Shown here: piece by piece, positions 25,909 through 35,043 of the stretch
How the letters are laid out: the number at the start of each line of letters is the position of its first letter
Position numbering within the stretch: position 1 is the stretch's first letter
Assembly: GCF_000442255.1 (NCBI RefSeq)
Contig: NZ_KE557274.1
Location: forward strand, 128,467-192,466
From: Salipiger mucosus DSM 16094
Lineage (GTDB): Bacteria > Pseudomonadota > Alphaproteobacteria > Rhodobacterales > Rhodobacteraceae
Reading direction: 5' to 3'
Length of the DNA: 64,000 nt
Notes under the pieces: model-generated
The model's input: only the letters and a program-made list of their open reading frames with translations
Database searches by the model: none
Told to the model about the DNA's origin: nothing
Program-made: the position numbers and the translations under genes

Positions 25909-26217
25909 TCAGGCCTTTGACTTCCGCAATGTCTCGACGACGGCGACTTCGCTTCCTGAGAATTCGAAGAGGAAGGCCCTCCCGTCTTCTTCCTCTCTTT
26001 GAAGATCCGAACTGACGTAAAAGGACTTCTTGTCCACCGTCATTCGCAGCATCGAGGCCGGGATGACCGACTTCTGCCCTAACCGCACGGCGCCATCCGT
26101 CGCGCTCATCAGGATCGGGCGCCGGACCATGAAATGGACACTCACAATGAGATTGTCCTTTTCCACCTCCGGCATGTCACAGATCTCTTTCAGGGTTTTG
26201 ATAGACTTCGTCCGCAT
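25909..26217 (-). CDS. Unknown protein (102 aa)
   Basis: ATG 26217 is preferred over TTG 26256 because GAGAGAG lies just upstream. Sequence MRTKSIKTLKEICDMPEVEK... then beta-like LIVSVHFMVRRPILMSATDG and a C-terminal FLFEFSGSEVAVVETLRK. Convergent with the preceding gene. Function unknown. Confidence 0.55.
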   Translation of the reverse strand: MRTKSIKTLKEICDMPEVEKDNLIVSVHFMVRRPILMSATDGAVRLGQKSVIPASMLRMTVDKKSFYVSSDLQREEEDGRAFLFEFSGSEVAVVETLRKSKA

Positions 26218-26301
26218 CTGCTCTCTCTCGTCTTTTCCCGATTGTACGCTTGGCAAGTCAAACCCGATTTTCGAGGCAGTAAGATGCCAAGGCCACGCCT
26301 C

Positions 26302-27486
26302 CTACGTCTTCACGGTGATCTCCCGCGACCGCTTGGCCAACGGCTCTGCAGCCCCCTCGTCGTTGATCAGGATGGTCTCGGTGATCTCCATCCCCCAATC
26401 ATCCATCCAGAGACCTGGCATGAAGTGGAAGGTCATTCCGGGCTCGAGAACGGTGGTGTCCTCGGGCCTCAGGCTGATCGTATGCTCCCCCCAGTCCGGC
26501 GGGTAGCTGAGGCCGACCGAGTAGCCACAGCGTGCCCCGCGTTCGATGCCAGCGCGCTCCAGGGGAACAGCCAGCGCGTTTGCGATGTCGCAGGCCCGGT
26601 TGCCGGGGCGGGCCCAGTCGATGCCGCTCTCCAGCCCCTCCAGAAGTGCTGCCTCTGCGCGCTTCATCTCGTCAGGGGGCGTCCCCAGGAACACTGTCCG
26701 GCAGAAGGGCACGTGGTAACGGCGGTAGCAGCCCGCCGTTTCAAGGAAGGTCGCCTCCCCGCTCTGGAAGGAACGACCGTCCCAGGTCAGATGCGGCGCG
26801 CTGGCGTCCGATCCTGAAGGCAGCATGGGCACGATGGCGGGATAGTCGCCCCAGTTCCCGTCCGCGCCGGCGATGGCATCCCGATAGATCTCCGAAACCA
26901 GGTCATTCTTGGCCATGCCGGGCTCGATGCGCTCGATGAACCCGTCGACGATCTTCTCGGAGATGCGCGCGGCCCGCCGCATGAAGTCGATCTCGACGCC
27001 TGATTTCACGCGACGCTGCCAGTTCACGATGTTGGTCGCGTCCTTGATCTCGGCATCCGGCAGCATTTTCAGGAGTTCTTCGTGCGCCTTGGCGGAGTAG
27101 TAGAAGTTCTCCTTCTCGACACCGACGACGCCGCCATCGAGGCCCAGCGCCCGGATGTGCTGGGCGAGGTCCTGCATCGGGTGGATCTGGGAACTCTGGA
27201 TGAAACGGTCCGGGTAGCCGACCACGTGATCGTCGGACATCCACACGGTCAGCAAAGCGCCGTTGGCGTCCATCTTGCGACCCCACCAGATTGGCTCCTC
27301 GTCGAAAGTGATCAGGACCCCCTGGTGAACGTAGAACGACCAGCCATCGTAGCCGGTCAGCCAATTCATGTTCGACGGGTTCGTGACGTACAGAAGATCG
27401 ATGCCAGCCTCGTGCATCGCGTACCGGACCAGTTCGAGCCGCCTGCGATACTCCGCTTCCGGGAACGCGGTGAGTTTGGTGCGCAT
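26302..27486 (-). CDS. doeA: M24-family peptidase, ectoine hydrolase (DoeA/EutD-like)
   Basis: 394 residues from ATG 27486 with AGGAGA upstream. Creatinase/prolidase N domain followed by an M24 pita-bread domain. The segments NWLTGYDGWSFYVHQGVL, GYPDRFIQSSQIHPMQDLA and SVGLSYPPDWGEHTISL are those I associate with DoeA, which opens the ectoine ring to N-acetyl-diaminobutyrate. Usual partners doeB, doeC, doeD and the uehABC importer are absent here, so it is an orphan copy or the others are elsewhere. The alternative is another M24 Xaa-Pro-type hydrolase. Confidence 0.75.
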   Translation of the reverse strand: MRTKLTAFPEAEYRRRLELVRYAMHEAGIDLLYVTNPSNMNWLTGYDGWSFYVHQGVLITFDEEPIWWGRKMDANGALLTVWMSDDHVVGYPDRFIQSSQIHPMQDLAQHIRALGLDGGVVGVEKENFYYSAKAHEELLKMLPDAEIKDATNIVNWQRRVKSGVEIDFMRRAARISEKIVDGFIERIEPGMAKNDLVSEIYRDAIAGADGNWGDYPAIVPMLPSGSDASAPHLTWDGRSFQSGEATFLETAGCYRRYHVPFCRTVFLGTPPDEMKRAEAALLEGLESGIDWARPGNRACDIANALAVPLERAGIERGARCGYSVGLSYPPDWGEHTISLRPEDTTVLEPGMTFHFMPGLWMDDWGMEITETILINDEGAAEPLAKRSREITVKT

Positions 27487-27564
27487 GTCGATCTCCTGCC
27501 TGATGTCTGTCGCTCGATTGTGCAGTGTCGCAGTTTCCACAGGATTTCGACAGGCGCCCGACGA

Positions 27565-28242
27565 TCAGAAGCGCGGACCGGGCGTCCCAAGGGTCTCGAG
27601 GGCCCCGAACAGGTCGGCGTCAATCTCCGCCGCGGGGAAGTTCCGAGCGACACTGTTCACGACATCCTCGATTTCGTCGAGGCCCACGTCCCTTTCTTCG
27701 TACCCGGTTACCAGGACATCATCCTCGTCGGTGGTTGGGAAGCGAAGCAAAATACCAACGGAAAAGGTGGCGGCCTCTTCGATGCAGTCGGCCGGTTCGA
27801 AATTGTCCTCCTCGCCAGGAACTGCCGCATAGAGCGGCGCCACCGCTTCAAGCTTGGAGTACGTGCAGACCGTGAGCCCTTCGAGATCGTCACCCAGTTT
27901 CGCCTTCAGGTCATCGACTTCCCAGCCGAAGAGAATGCACTCGTTGGCGATTTCTTTCGGCGTCCATCCAGTGGATGGATCATAGACCCCGCCGGTCTCG
28001 GTTTTCAGGATGTACGTCGGCCCGTTCAGGAGCCGGTTGTCGTACATTGGCGACCATGTCACCTCCGGATCGCGTCCTTGCATCTGCATAATCATCCTGA
28101 AAAGGAACTGCTCGCGCTGGCTCCAGACATCCGGGCGATCCGTGGTCTCCACCGTGAATGAGTGGTCCAGATGTGCCTTGATCGAAGCGAATTCGCCGTC
28201 CTGCGTGCGCGGCGCGAACCCTGATATCGTCAGATCAGCCAT
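27565..28242 (-). CDS. Unrecognised paralogue family, member A
   Basis: 225 residues; AGGAGAG upstream of ATG. N-terminal PRTQDGEFASIK, core NRLLNGPTYILKTETGGVYD followed by a conserved Cys in ANECILFGW, C-terminal region ending FPAAEID... and the tail GTPGPRF. These elements align with five neighbours (28267, 29038, 29751, 35044, 35748). No signal peptide, no transmembrane helix, strongly acidic. Last gene of a four-gene run. Function unknown. Confidence 0.75.
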   Translation of the reverse strand: MADLTISGFAPRTQDGEFASIKAHLDHSFTVETTDRPDVWSQREQFLFRMIMQMQGRDPEVTWSPMYDNRLLNGPTYILKTETGGVYDPSTGWTPKEIANECILFGWEVDDLKAKLGDDLEGLTVCTYSKLEAVAPLYAAVPGEEDNFEPADCIEEAATFSVGILLRFPTTDEDDVLVTGYEERDVGLDEIEDVVNSVARNFPAAEIDADLFGALETLGTPGPRF

Positions 28243-28266
28243 GAAAGAGCTCTCTCCTGAATTGTC

Positions 28267-29016
28267 TCATGGCCCCGGAGCGCCCGGAGCATCGTCCGGG
28301 TCCAATGACATGATATCCACCTGAGGTTCCGCGCCGGGGTAGCGGGAGTCGAACCGAAACAGCACGTTGGCGAGATCGGCCGGATTCCGGTCCTCGATCT
28401 CCTCGATAATCGTGTGGTTTTCCAGCGTGTACGGATAGGTGATCTTCACCGTCGCATGGAAGACGGTGTCGGGCCCAATCTCGTCGGCCGGCTCGGCTTC
28501 GTCGGGGCCGTCGGGTGTCGGGTCCATGTGGATCACGTCGATCTCCAGGGCCGAGTACTGGGTCGGCATGCAGTCCCCGGAGCGGAGGCACTCTACCGCA
28601 ACGTTCCGCACGTCCTCATCGGTGATCGCACGGTCCTTTTTCTTCTGGAGCGCACTCCGCATCTTTTGCCAGCCGGGGCCGTCCGGGTCTTCGAGATCCC
28701 ATGCGTTCAGAAGGCAGCCCGGGGTGATCTCTTTCACCGGCGCGAGCAACGAGATATCGAAGTACCCCCCTCCGTCCGCGTGCAACACATAGGTATCTCC
28801 ATTCAGCGTCGGGTCCGCGTGATGGGTCGTCCAGAGGACATCGTCCAGTTCGGCGAACTTGCCCAGCTTGTCCAGGAGGCGATACTCGCGATCCGACCAG
28901 AGGTCCGGGCTCTTCGACTGTTCGACCCTGAGTTGGCCCTGACCGTCGATGTCGATTTTCAGGAAGTTCCACTCGCTATCCCTGGGAACGCGGTGTTCTG
29001 TTTTCGATGAGCTCAT
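28267..29016 (-). CDS. Unrecognised paralogue family, member B
   Basis: 249 residues. PRDSEWNFLKID at the N terminus; core DPTLNGDTYVLHADGGGYFD and TPGCLLNAWDLED; C-terminal ALEIDVIHMD, FHATVKITYPY, FRFDSRYPGAE and the acidic tail ending GAPGP. Closest in the core to member C (LNGDT, N-x-WDLE). Very acidic cytosolic protein. GAGG lies close to the ATG. Function unknown. Confidence 0.75.
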   Translation of the reverse strand: MSSSKTEHRVPRDSEWNFLKIDIDGQGQLRVEQSKSPDLWSDREYRLLDKLGKFAELDDVLWTTHHADPTLNGDTYVLHADGGGYFDISLLAPVKEITPGCLLNAWDLEDPDGPGWQKMRSALQKKKDRAITDEDVRNVAVECLRSGDCMPTQYSALEIDVIHMDPTPDGPDEAEPADEIGPDTVFHATVKITYPYTLENHTIIEEIEDRNPADLANVLFRFDSRYPGAEPQVDIMSLDPDDAPGAPGP

Positions 29017-29037
29017 TTCCTCAACCTCTCGTCTCTC

Positions 29038-29751
29038 TTATTTTGGTGCCGGCAGGCCGGGATCCGTCGAGACCTCGTCCTGGAGCAGCGCGCCCGGGTA
29101 GTCGCGCTCGATGAACTCACGGACATGTTCGAAGTCGAGCAACTCGACGCCCCTGTAGCTTTCGACCTTCCACACAGAAGCACCCCGGCCCTGAAAGCCC
29201 ATCTCTTCGACGCTGACGACAGCATCGAAATGGCTTCCGCCTTCGCGGAGCGCGAACTCGGCCGTCAGCCGGGTGTGAAGAACTTCGTGGCAGCCCTGGA
29301 TCGCTTCCGCAGCCATCTGGACAATTTCAGGACCCGAGACCTCTTCTCGCGTTCGACGCATGAGCTCGGGCCTCATGCGCGCGAGCCCGGGCAGCATACC
29401 GCCACGGCCTTCCATGCTTAGCGCCTCGAGATCCCATTTGTTGAACAAGCATCCGGCGTTGAGCTCGTCGGTGAAGGCGACCCGGTTCGCATCAAAGAAC
29501 CGATCACCATTTTTCAGAATGAAGGTGTCTCCGTTGAGGCGCGGGTCATGCCTGTATCGTCCCCAATGCACATCCAGGTCGGCATGAAAGATCCGGGCCA
29601 ACCTCTGAACGGCGTGCTTTTCCCTAGTGGAATGGATATCCGGGAAATTCGACACGGGAAAATCGAGAGCATCTTCCACAGCTTTCAGGCTGATTTCCAC
29701 AAACTCACCGTCCTCGTTGCGAGGAACGTAGCACAGGGATTTGAGGTGCAT
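29038..29751 (-). CDS. Unrecognised paralogue family, member C
   Basis: 237 residues from ATG 29751, which overlaps the stop of member D (TGATG), so the two are translationally coupled; the longer frame to 29919 runs back through member D and is discounted. N-terminal PRNEDGEFVEIS; core DPRLNGDTFILKNGDRFFD and NAGCLFNKWDLEAL; C-terminal FIERDYPGALLQ and tail DPGLPAPK. Shares NF/PD-x-x-S-x-RE with members A and B (PDxWSxRE). Function unknown. Confidence 0.77.
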   Translation of the reverse strand: MHLKSLCYVPRNEDGEFVEISLKAVEDALDFPVSNFPDIHSTREKHAVQRLARIFHADLDVHWGRYRHDPRLNGDTFILKNGDRFFDANRVAFTDELNAGCLFNKWDLEALSMEGRGGMLPGLARMRPELMRRTREEVSGPEIVQMAAEAIQGCHEVLHTRLTAEFALREGGSHFDAVVSVEEMGFQGRGASVWKVESYRGVELLDFEHVREFIERDYPGALLQDEVSTDPGLPAPK

Positions 29752-30437
29752 CACGGACGGACCTCCGGCGCTTCTTCGGGCTCCAATTCCGGTGTCACCA
29801 GCGCCAGAACACTGCCAGGGTAAGACTGTTTGACCGAGGTCGCGTACATGCTGAAGTAGTCGGCATCGAGGCCTTCGTGTGCTTCGATGACATCGGACGC
29901 CCCGACCTGCTCGGGACATCCCGACATGTAGTCCACGCGGACGATGATGTTGAATTTGCTGACCTCTTCCTCGGAAGCGGCCGGAACCAGTTCTCCTTCG
30001 ACATCGGGGTCATCGGTCATCTGAAAGACCTCGATCCTGATATTCGAGAACGGCGTCACTTCCACATCCAGATCGCTGAACCGATCACCGAAAACAGCCT
30101 CGGCCTCGAGCCGGGTCATGACGCAGGTCTCGTCGACCGTCGGCACGAAGCAATCGGAAGCCGGATCGTAAAAGCGGCCTTCCTGGTCTTCCAGGACGAA
30201 GGTCTCTCCGTTGAGCCGCTTGTCCTTGTAATGCCGCCCGAACGTCAGGTCCTCGGACCCGATCAGTTTCTGAACGTCGGAGAAGTCGTGCAGAACCGGC
30301 TCGCGGGGTCCGACCTTCGTCGTCAGGATCGTGTTCTCGTCCTTGCCCGTCTTCACCCGGTAGTACATGCCCTCTCCGTCAAACACGACGTAGCTCAGGT
30401 CACGAGACCCGGTGGGCCGTTTGGCGGGATTCAGCAT
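29751..30437 (-). CDS. Unrecognised paralogue family, member D
   Basis: 228 residues from ATG 30437; GGAGGG with 7-nt spacing selects this start over TTG 30452. Core DKRLNGETFVLEDQEGRFYD and DETCVMTRLEAE; C-terminal SNIRIEVFQMT, FNIIVRVDYM and SVKQSYPGSVLAL; tail PELEPEEAPEVRP. First gene of the inner run; its upstream region ends at the trxB remnant, so its original promoter may have been displaced. Function unknown. Confidence 0.75.
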   Translation of the reverse strand: MLNPAKRPTGSRDLSYVVFDGEGMYYRVKTGKDENTILTTKVGPREPVLHDFSDVQKLIGSEDLTFGRHYKDKRLNGETFVLEDQEGRFYDPASDCFVPTVDETCVMTRLEAEAVFGDRFSDLDVEVTPFSNIRIEVFQMTDDPDVEGELVPAASEEEVSKFNIIVRVDYMSGCPEQVGASDVIEAHEGLDADYFSMYATSVKQSYPGSVLALVTPELEPEEAPEVRP

Positions 30438-30488
30438 GTTGTTGCCCTCCAAGATTGTCTGAATGAGATCTGGTTCCAGCGACGCATG

Positions 30489-30650
<162 letters not shown>

Positions 30651-30724
30651 TTACCGAGACTGAAATCCATCCGTGCACAAGGTACTCTTGCAGGCATGAG
30701 CACCTTTCTCGCCGAAACGTCATT

Positions 30725-30759
30725 CTTGGTCCGGTCCCTTTACGCAGGACCGGACCAAG
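30725..30759 (-). terminator. Hairpin after response regulator gene
   Basis: CTTGGTCCGGTCC-N9-GGACCGGACCAAG, perfect 13-bp stem directly after the response-regulator stop (30761). No clear U-run, so intrinsic termination strength is uncertain; it may stabilise the 3' end. Confidence 0.6.
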
Positions 30760-30760
30760 G

Positions 30761-31489
30761 TCATGGACCGTTCCGAGCCCCCCGGGACGGGGGCGTGGAT
30801 GCAGAACCTGTCCGCGCGGGAGCACTGAATGTGTAACCGACCCCATAGACCGACTTGAATGGCGCCTCCAAGTGGGCCTGCTCGAGAATTTTTCGTCGCA
30901 ACCGGCTGACCACCGCGTCGAGGTGTCGGTTATCGAAGTGGGTCTGCCGGTTTGATACCAACCGCGCCAGGTCTTCTCGCGCCAGTGCCTGGCCCGCGCT
31001 TTCGACCAGGGCGCTAACAAAGGCATTTTCGGTGCCCGTCAGGCTGACCTGCAAACCTTCGGGCGAAGTCAAAACCCAGCCAACGGGATCGTGCAGCCAG
31101 GCGTCCGGGCCGGGAGCGTCTTCGCGGTGCATCCGGCGCAGGAGGCTCTGAACGGCCGCCGCGATCTCGCGCAGGCTGCTGTGCTTGACCAGGTAGATGT
31201 CAGCCCCGCTCTCGAACCCGCGGACACGGCTTTCGGTATCGCCATGCGCTGTTAGCATGATGATACCCGAGTTAATTGTTTCGCGCGCGGCGAGAGCGAT
31301 GTCGAACCCGTCCCCATCGGGAAGGGAGATGTCGAGGATCAGTACCTGAGGTGGCGGCTCGTGTTTCAGGAGTGCCTCGAGGTCCGCGCGCGAACCAACG
31401 CCAAGCGCCTCGAAGCCCTGCATCGAGAGGTAATCCACGAGGTCACCGCGCAGAACCTCTTCGTCCTCGACAACTACGATACGGTTCAT
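30761..31489 (-). CDS. OmpR/PhoB-type response regulator
   Basis: 242 residues. Receiver with acidic pocket VVEDEE, phospho-acceptor Asp in VLILDISLPDGDG, Thr in MLTAHG and Lys in YLVKHSS. The C-terminal winged helix (about 135-225) ends SVYGVGYTFSAP. Its start overlaps the stop of the histidine kinase gene (ATGA), so the two form a complete two-component pair. It lies in the block that separates the two paralogue runs. Confidence 0.9.
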   Translation of the reverse strand: MNRIVVVEDEEVLRGDLVDYLSMQGFEALGVGSRADLEALLKHEPPPQVLILDISLPDGDGFDIALAARETINSGIIMLTAHGDTESRVRGFESGADIYLVKHSSLREIAAAVQSLLRRMHREDAPGPDAWLHDPVGWVLTSPEGLQVSLTGTENAFVSALVESAGQALAREDLARLVSNRQTHFDNRHLDAVVSRLRRKILEQAHLEAPFKSVYGVGYTFSAPARTGSASTPPSRGARNGP

Positions 31490-33021
31490 GTGCCTGCCTT
31501 CTGAATTTGCGGCGTTCGGGCTACCGACTGGGTCTCCCTATCAGCGACTGGCAGGCGAACGCTGGCAATCGTTCCGCCGCCCGGACGCGATGCTATGGTC
31601 AATGTTCCGCAGTGATACTCGACGAGCTGAAAACAGGTATGAAGGCCGAGTCCGTTGCCCCGCGTCCCGCGGACGTTCGAAGCTCGGAAAAAGCGCCGGC
31701 CAATGTTGTCGAGCTCACGCGGCGGGATCCCGACCCCCCGGTCAGAGACTCGGATATTGAGCAAGTTGGACCGCGTAAAGACCGCGATCTCGACCTGCGT
31801 CTCGCCGGACGAGTATTTCAAAGCATTGTCGACGAGGTTGACCAGGACGGTGCTCAACATCTCAGCATCGGCGCGATAGTCAGGAACATCCTCGACCATG
31901 GTGAAGTGCAGCCGGTGACCTTTGCCAACTCGGTCGAAATGTTTCTGCACCTCGGTCGACATTGCCGGCATGTCGAGGTCCTCGAGCTCCACGAGCCCCT
32001 CGGTCAGGCGCTCTGTCGCCAGGAAGCGGTCAATCAAAAGGGTCATCCGGCTAACCGAGTCTCCGATGCTGTCCAGTCGCCGACTGACGGCCTCGGGCGG
32101 ATCGGTCAGCACCTCTCCCAAGATCTCGCTGGCGTAGCGGATCGCGGCCAGCGGCGTGCGAAATTCGTGGCTGACCATGCGGGTCAGCTGGCGCTGGTCC
32201 TCGCGCGCTACCTTCTCGGCCTCCAACGATGTCGACAGCTCGCGTTCCAGCCGGCGCCGCTCAGAGATCTCCTCGGCAAGGGCGGTATTTCGGCTGCGCA
32301 AGTCCATGAAAAGCCGCATGCAGACCATGATGAGCAGGCATATGAAGAAGCCATTCATGAAAAACAGCCCCATCAGGAAATACCAGCCATTGACGTCGGA
32401 GAGGATCGGCCCGTTCGAAACGGTGGCCGGCCTGATGTAGACGACGGCACTCTGCACGACGCTCGTCGTGATGTAGAACCCTAGCATCCCGATGGTCATC
32501 CAGCGAACGAAGCGGGGCTGGTTCCGTTCGCCCAGTAGGGTGCGGATCATCATGCCCATGACGACCGTGGTGAAGAGGGTCGAGAGGTGGATGCGCAGGC
32601 CCAGGTCTGCAGGAGCCCAAGTCAGCGCGGCGCTGAATGCCAGCCCGAAGACCGCTAGGCAGGCCAACCCAAAGCGCACGCAACCGGGCCTGCCCAGAAA
32701 GCGCGCCATGCCTTCGGCCAGAAGGACGAGGCCAAACTTCACCGTCATGTTGTCGAAGACAATGTGGAAGGGCATCGGTGTAGTTCCGCGTTCGAGAAGC
32801 AACAGCACGCCTAGCGCGATGGCCGTGAACCCAGCCGCGATCACCTTCAACTCGTAAAGCTGGCGCCACGACAGCCAGATCAGCAGCCATGCGATGGCCT
32901 GCAGCGTGGTCGTGCTGAATTGCACGAGAAGAAGTGTCTCGAGATCGAGCATGGCTTCTGATGACGCAAGGGCATGCATGGGCGCAAGTGTCTTGGGGCT
33001 TCGTGGTGTGGTTTTTGCCAA
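31486..33021 (-). CDS. Membrane sensor histidine kinase
   Basis: Up to 511 residues; the start is uncertain (TTG 33021, ATG 32979 or ATG 32952, the last just before the first helix). About seven hydrophobic segments in residues 25-245 form a membrane sensor. HisKA with H-box MVSHEFRTPLAAI, then HATPase_c with N-box LVNLVDNALKYS, G1 VSDRGVGIP and G2 GNGLGLH. Overlaps the response regulator by 4 bp. Signal unknown. Divergent from the patatin gene across 221 bp. Confidence 0.9.
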   Translation of the reverse strand: MAKTTPRSPKTLAPMHALASSEAMLDLETLLLVQFSTTTLQAIAWLLIWLSWRQLYELKVIAAGFTAIALGVLLLLERGTTPMPFHIVFDNMTVKFGLVLLAEGMARFLGRPGCVRFGLACLAVFGLAFSAALTWAPADLGLRIHLSTLFTTVVMGMMIRTLLGERNQPRFVRWMTIGMLGFYITTSVVQSAVVYIRPATVSNGPILSDVNGWYFLMGLFFMNGFFICLLIMVCMRLFMDLRSRNTALAEEISERRRLERELSTSLEAEKVAREDQRQLTRMVSHEFRTPLAAIRYASEILGEVLTDPPEAVSRRLDSIGDSVSRMTLLIDRFLATERLTEGLVELEDLDMPAMSTEVQKHFDRVGKGHRLHFTMVEDVPDYRADAEMLSTVLVNLVDNALKYSSGETQVEIAVFTRSNLLNIRVSDRGVGIPPRELDNIGRRFFRASNVRGTRGNGLGLHTCFQLVEYHCGTLTIASRPGGGTIASVRLPVADRETQSVARTPQIQKAGT

Positions 33022-33242
33022 GGACCTGAGATGGAGAGAAGATTTGGTCAGAATTGATCAGAATTGGTGGGTGGAGCGGTGCCTGACCCGGCGTGTACCC
33101 AAGGCGTGTGACGCGCGGATACGCCCCAGTGTCAGCCGGCTGGACAGGCCGGTCCGGGCCCGTGTTCCACAAGCGCTTTGCTCCGCGTCTGGGATCGCGG
33201 CATGGCGCGTAGTCAGGGATAACCCGAACGGGGAGAACAGGC

Positions 33243-35000
33243 ATGGACGCACAGGACGCTATGACGCGCGAGGCCGCCGTGCCGGCCTTGCTGGAGCAGC
33301 TCGCGGCCGAGGACCGGTCGCGTGTTGCGGCCCGGCTGCGGATCAGGGACCTTGCCCGCGGCGAGGTGCTGACCGAGGCGGGCACACCGGCCCAGTCGCT
33401 CTTTTTCACGCGTCACGGGCAATTCCGGGCGGGTGAGACTTTCTACGGACCAGGCCGAATGATCGACGCCGAGGCCTTCTTCTCGCGCGGCATTCATCCG
33501 GATACAGTGATCGCCACGCGTACCGCACAGGTGTTCGAGCTTGACCGACCGAGCCACGACGCGCTCCTGGCGGAGGTGCCGGGCCTCGCGCCGGCATTGT
33601 TGGAAGGATTTGCAGGTCAGGTCCGCACGGCCGGGGCGCCGCAGGCGCGCAGACCCTCTGTCCTGGTCGTGCCGCTTTGCGCCTTGGGCCAGCGGGTGGC
33701 ATTCCTGTCGGCGTTGCGCAATCGCATGGCCTCGACGGAAACGCGGCTCTTAGAGGTTCCGCAGGACGACGCTACCGACATTCCGTCCTTCCTCGGTGCG
33801 CGCGCGGCGGAGGGCAGACAGGTTGCCTTCCTAGCCGACGATCCCGGCTACCGCCGGCTGCAGTCGTGGATGGATCATGCCGACGAGGTGATCATCGTGA
33901 CCGAGGGGCGGGCAGCTGAGCTGCGCGATGAAGCGGTCCTGCGCCAGCTGCTCGCGGCCTTCCCGTCTGAGCAGCGCCGTCTCGTGCGGCTTCATCCGGA
34001 ACGACAGGGCGTCGTGAGCGGCACCGCCGAATGGCTGGCAAAGATCCCCGCCGCGATGCATCACCATGTCTGCCTGAAGGACAACGACGACGTCGACGCG
34101 CTGCTGCGCTTCATCACCGGCCGCGCCGTGGGCCTCGTCGGCGGTGGCGGTGGCGGACTGGGCGCGGCCTACAGCGGGATTTGCCGCGCGCTTGGCGAAG
34201 AGGGGATCAGTTTCGACTACTTGCTGGGAACGAGCGTGGGCTCGTCGATGCTGGCCGGACTGGCCTACCTCGGAGACCACAGAACGCTCAGCGAGGGTAC
34301 AGAGTATATTTTCGTGCGCCAGAGAAGCTTCAAGAAATTCACCCTGCCGCGCCATTCCCTTCTCGACCACAAGACGTTCGACCGGGCCATGCAAGACACC
34401 TACGGCGCCGCCACGCGGATCGAGGATTGCTGGAAGCCCTACGCGGCCATCGCGACCAACGTTTCTGCCCGCCGGACCGAAGTCATCCGGACGGGGCCGC
34501 TGTGGCAGGCGGTGCGAGCCTCGACGGCCGTTCCATGTGTCCTTCCGCCCTTCGTTACCGACGACGGCATGATGCTGATCGACGGCAGCATCATGAACGA
34601 CGCGCCGGTCGACGTGATGCGACAGATCAAGGCGGGGCCCAACGTGGTGGTTCATTTCGGACGACCGGGCGTGCGACGCATGAAAATCGACTACGACGAA
34701 CTACCTGGGCGTGCTGGCGTGCTCCGGTCTTTCCTCCCCGTGCGACGGCGGCGTCGCTCGGCGCCCGGTATCCTCAGCATGCTCTACCGCACCATGATGG
34801 TGCACCAGACCTACGACATTCGACCCGAACCCGGTGACCTGGTCCTGAATCCTCCTTCTTTCCCGGGCGCCTCCATGGTCAACTTCGACAATCACAAAAA
34901 GGTCACCGCCGAAGCCTACGACTGGACGTTGAAGGAACTGGCGACCAGACACGCCACGGGGCAAGACAGCGCCCTCCTGCGGGCGGGCAGGGCGGCCTGA
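33243..35000 (+). CDS. Patatin-like phospholipase with N-terminal cNMP-binding-like domain
   Basis: 585 residues. Residues about 10-125 resemble a cyclic-nucleotide-binding fold (LARGEVLTEAGTPAQSLFF, GQFRAGETFYGPGRMID). A middle alpha/beta region (139-290) precedes the patatin domain: glycine-rich oxyanion loop GGGGGGLGAAYSG, nucleophile GTSVGSS and the dyad aspartate in LIDGSIMND. This is the NTE/RssA-type arrangement: a cytosolic or membrane-facing lipid hydrolase possibly gated by a nucleotide. A class III cyclase and an HD phosphodiesterase exist on the same replicon. Divergent from the histidine kinase. Confidence 0.87.
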   Translation: MDAQDAMTREAAVPALLEQLAAEDRSRVAARLRIRDLARGEVLTEAGTPAQSLFFTRHGQFRAGETFYGPGRMIDAEAFFSRGIHPDTVIATRTAQVFELDRPSHDALLAEVPGLAPALLEGFAGQVRTAGAPQARRPSVLVVPLCALGQRVAFLSALRNRMASTETRLLEVPQDDATDIPSFLGARAAEGRQVAFLADDPGYRRLQSWMDHADEVIIVTEGRAAELRDEAVLRQLLAAFPSEQRRLVRLHPERQGVVSGTAEWLAKIPAAMHHHVCLKDNDDVDALLRFITGRAVGLVGGGGGGLGAAYSGICRALGEEGISFDYLLGTSVGSSMLAGLAYLGDHRTLSEGTEYIFVRQRSFKKFTLPRHSLLDHKTFDRAMQDTYGAATRIEDCWKPYAAIATNVSARRTEVIRTGPLWQAVRASTAVPCVLPPFVTDDGMMLIDGSIMNDAPVDVMRQIKAGPNVVVHFGRPGVRRMKIDYDELPGRAGVLRSFLPVRRRRRSAPGILSMLYRTMMVHQTYDIRPEPGDLVLNPPSFPGASMVNFDNHKKVTAEAYDWTLKELATRHATGQDSALLRAGRAA

Positions 35001-35043
35001 TCTATTTCGTCACGGCACGCGAGGCTCACCTTACTCCGGCACT

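Noticed and set aside
28320-28352. tRNA T-arm-like sequence GCGGGAGTCGAACCG
   Set aside because: It lies inside the coding sequence of paralogue B (FRFDSRYPG) and no acceptor stem, D-arm or anticodon arm can be drawn around it.
29754-29919. N-terminal extension of paralogue C
   Set aside because: It runs within member D in another frame; the TGATG overlap marks the real start at 29751.
33243-35000. CBASS defence system around the patatin gene
   Set aside because: No CD-NTase (cGAS-like) gene, E1/E2 or HORMA partner is adjacent; neighbours are a two-component system.
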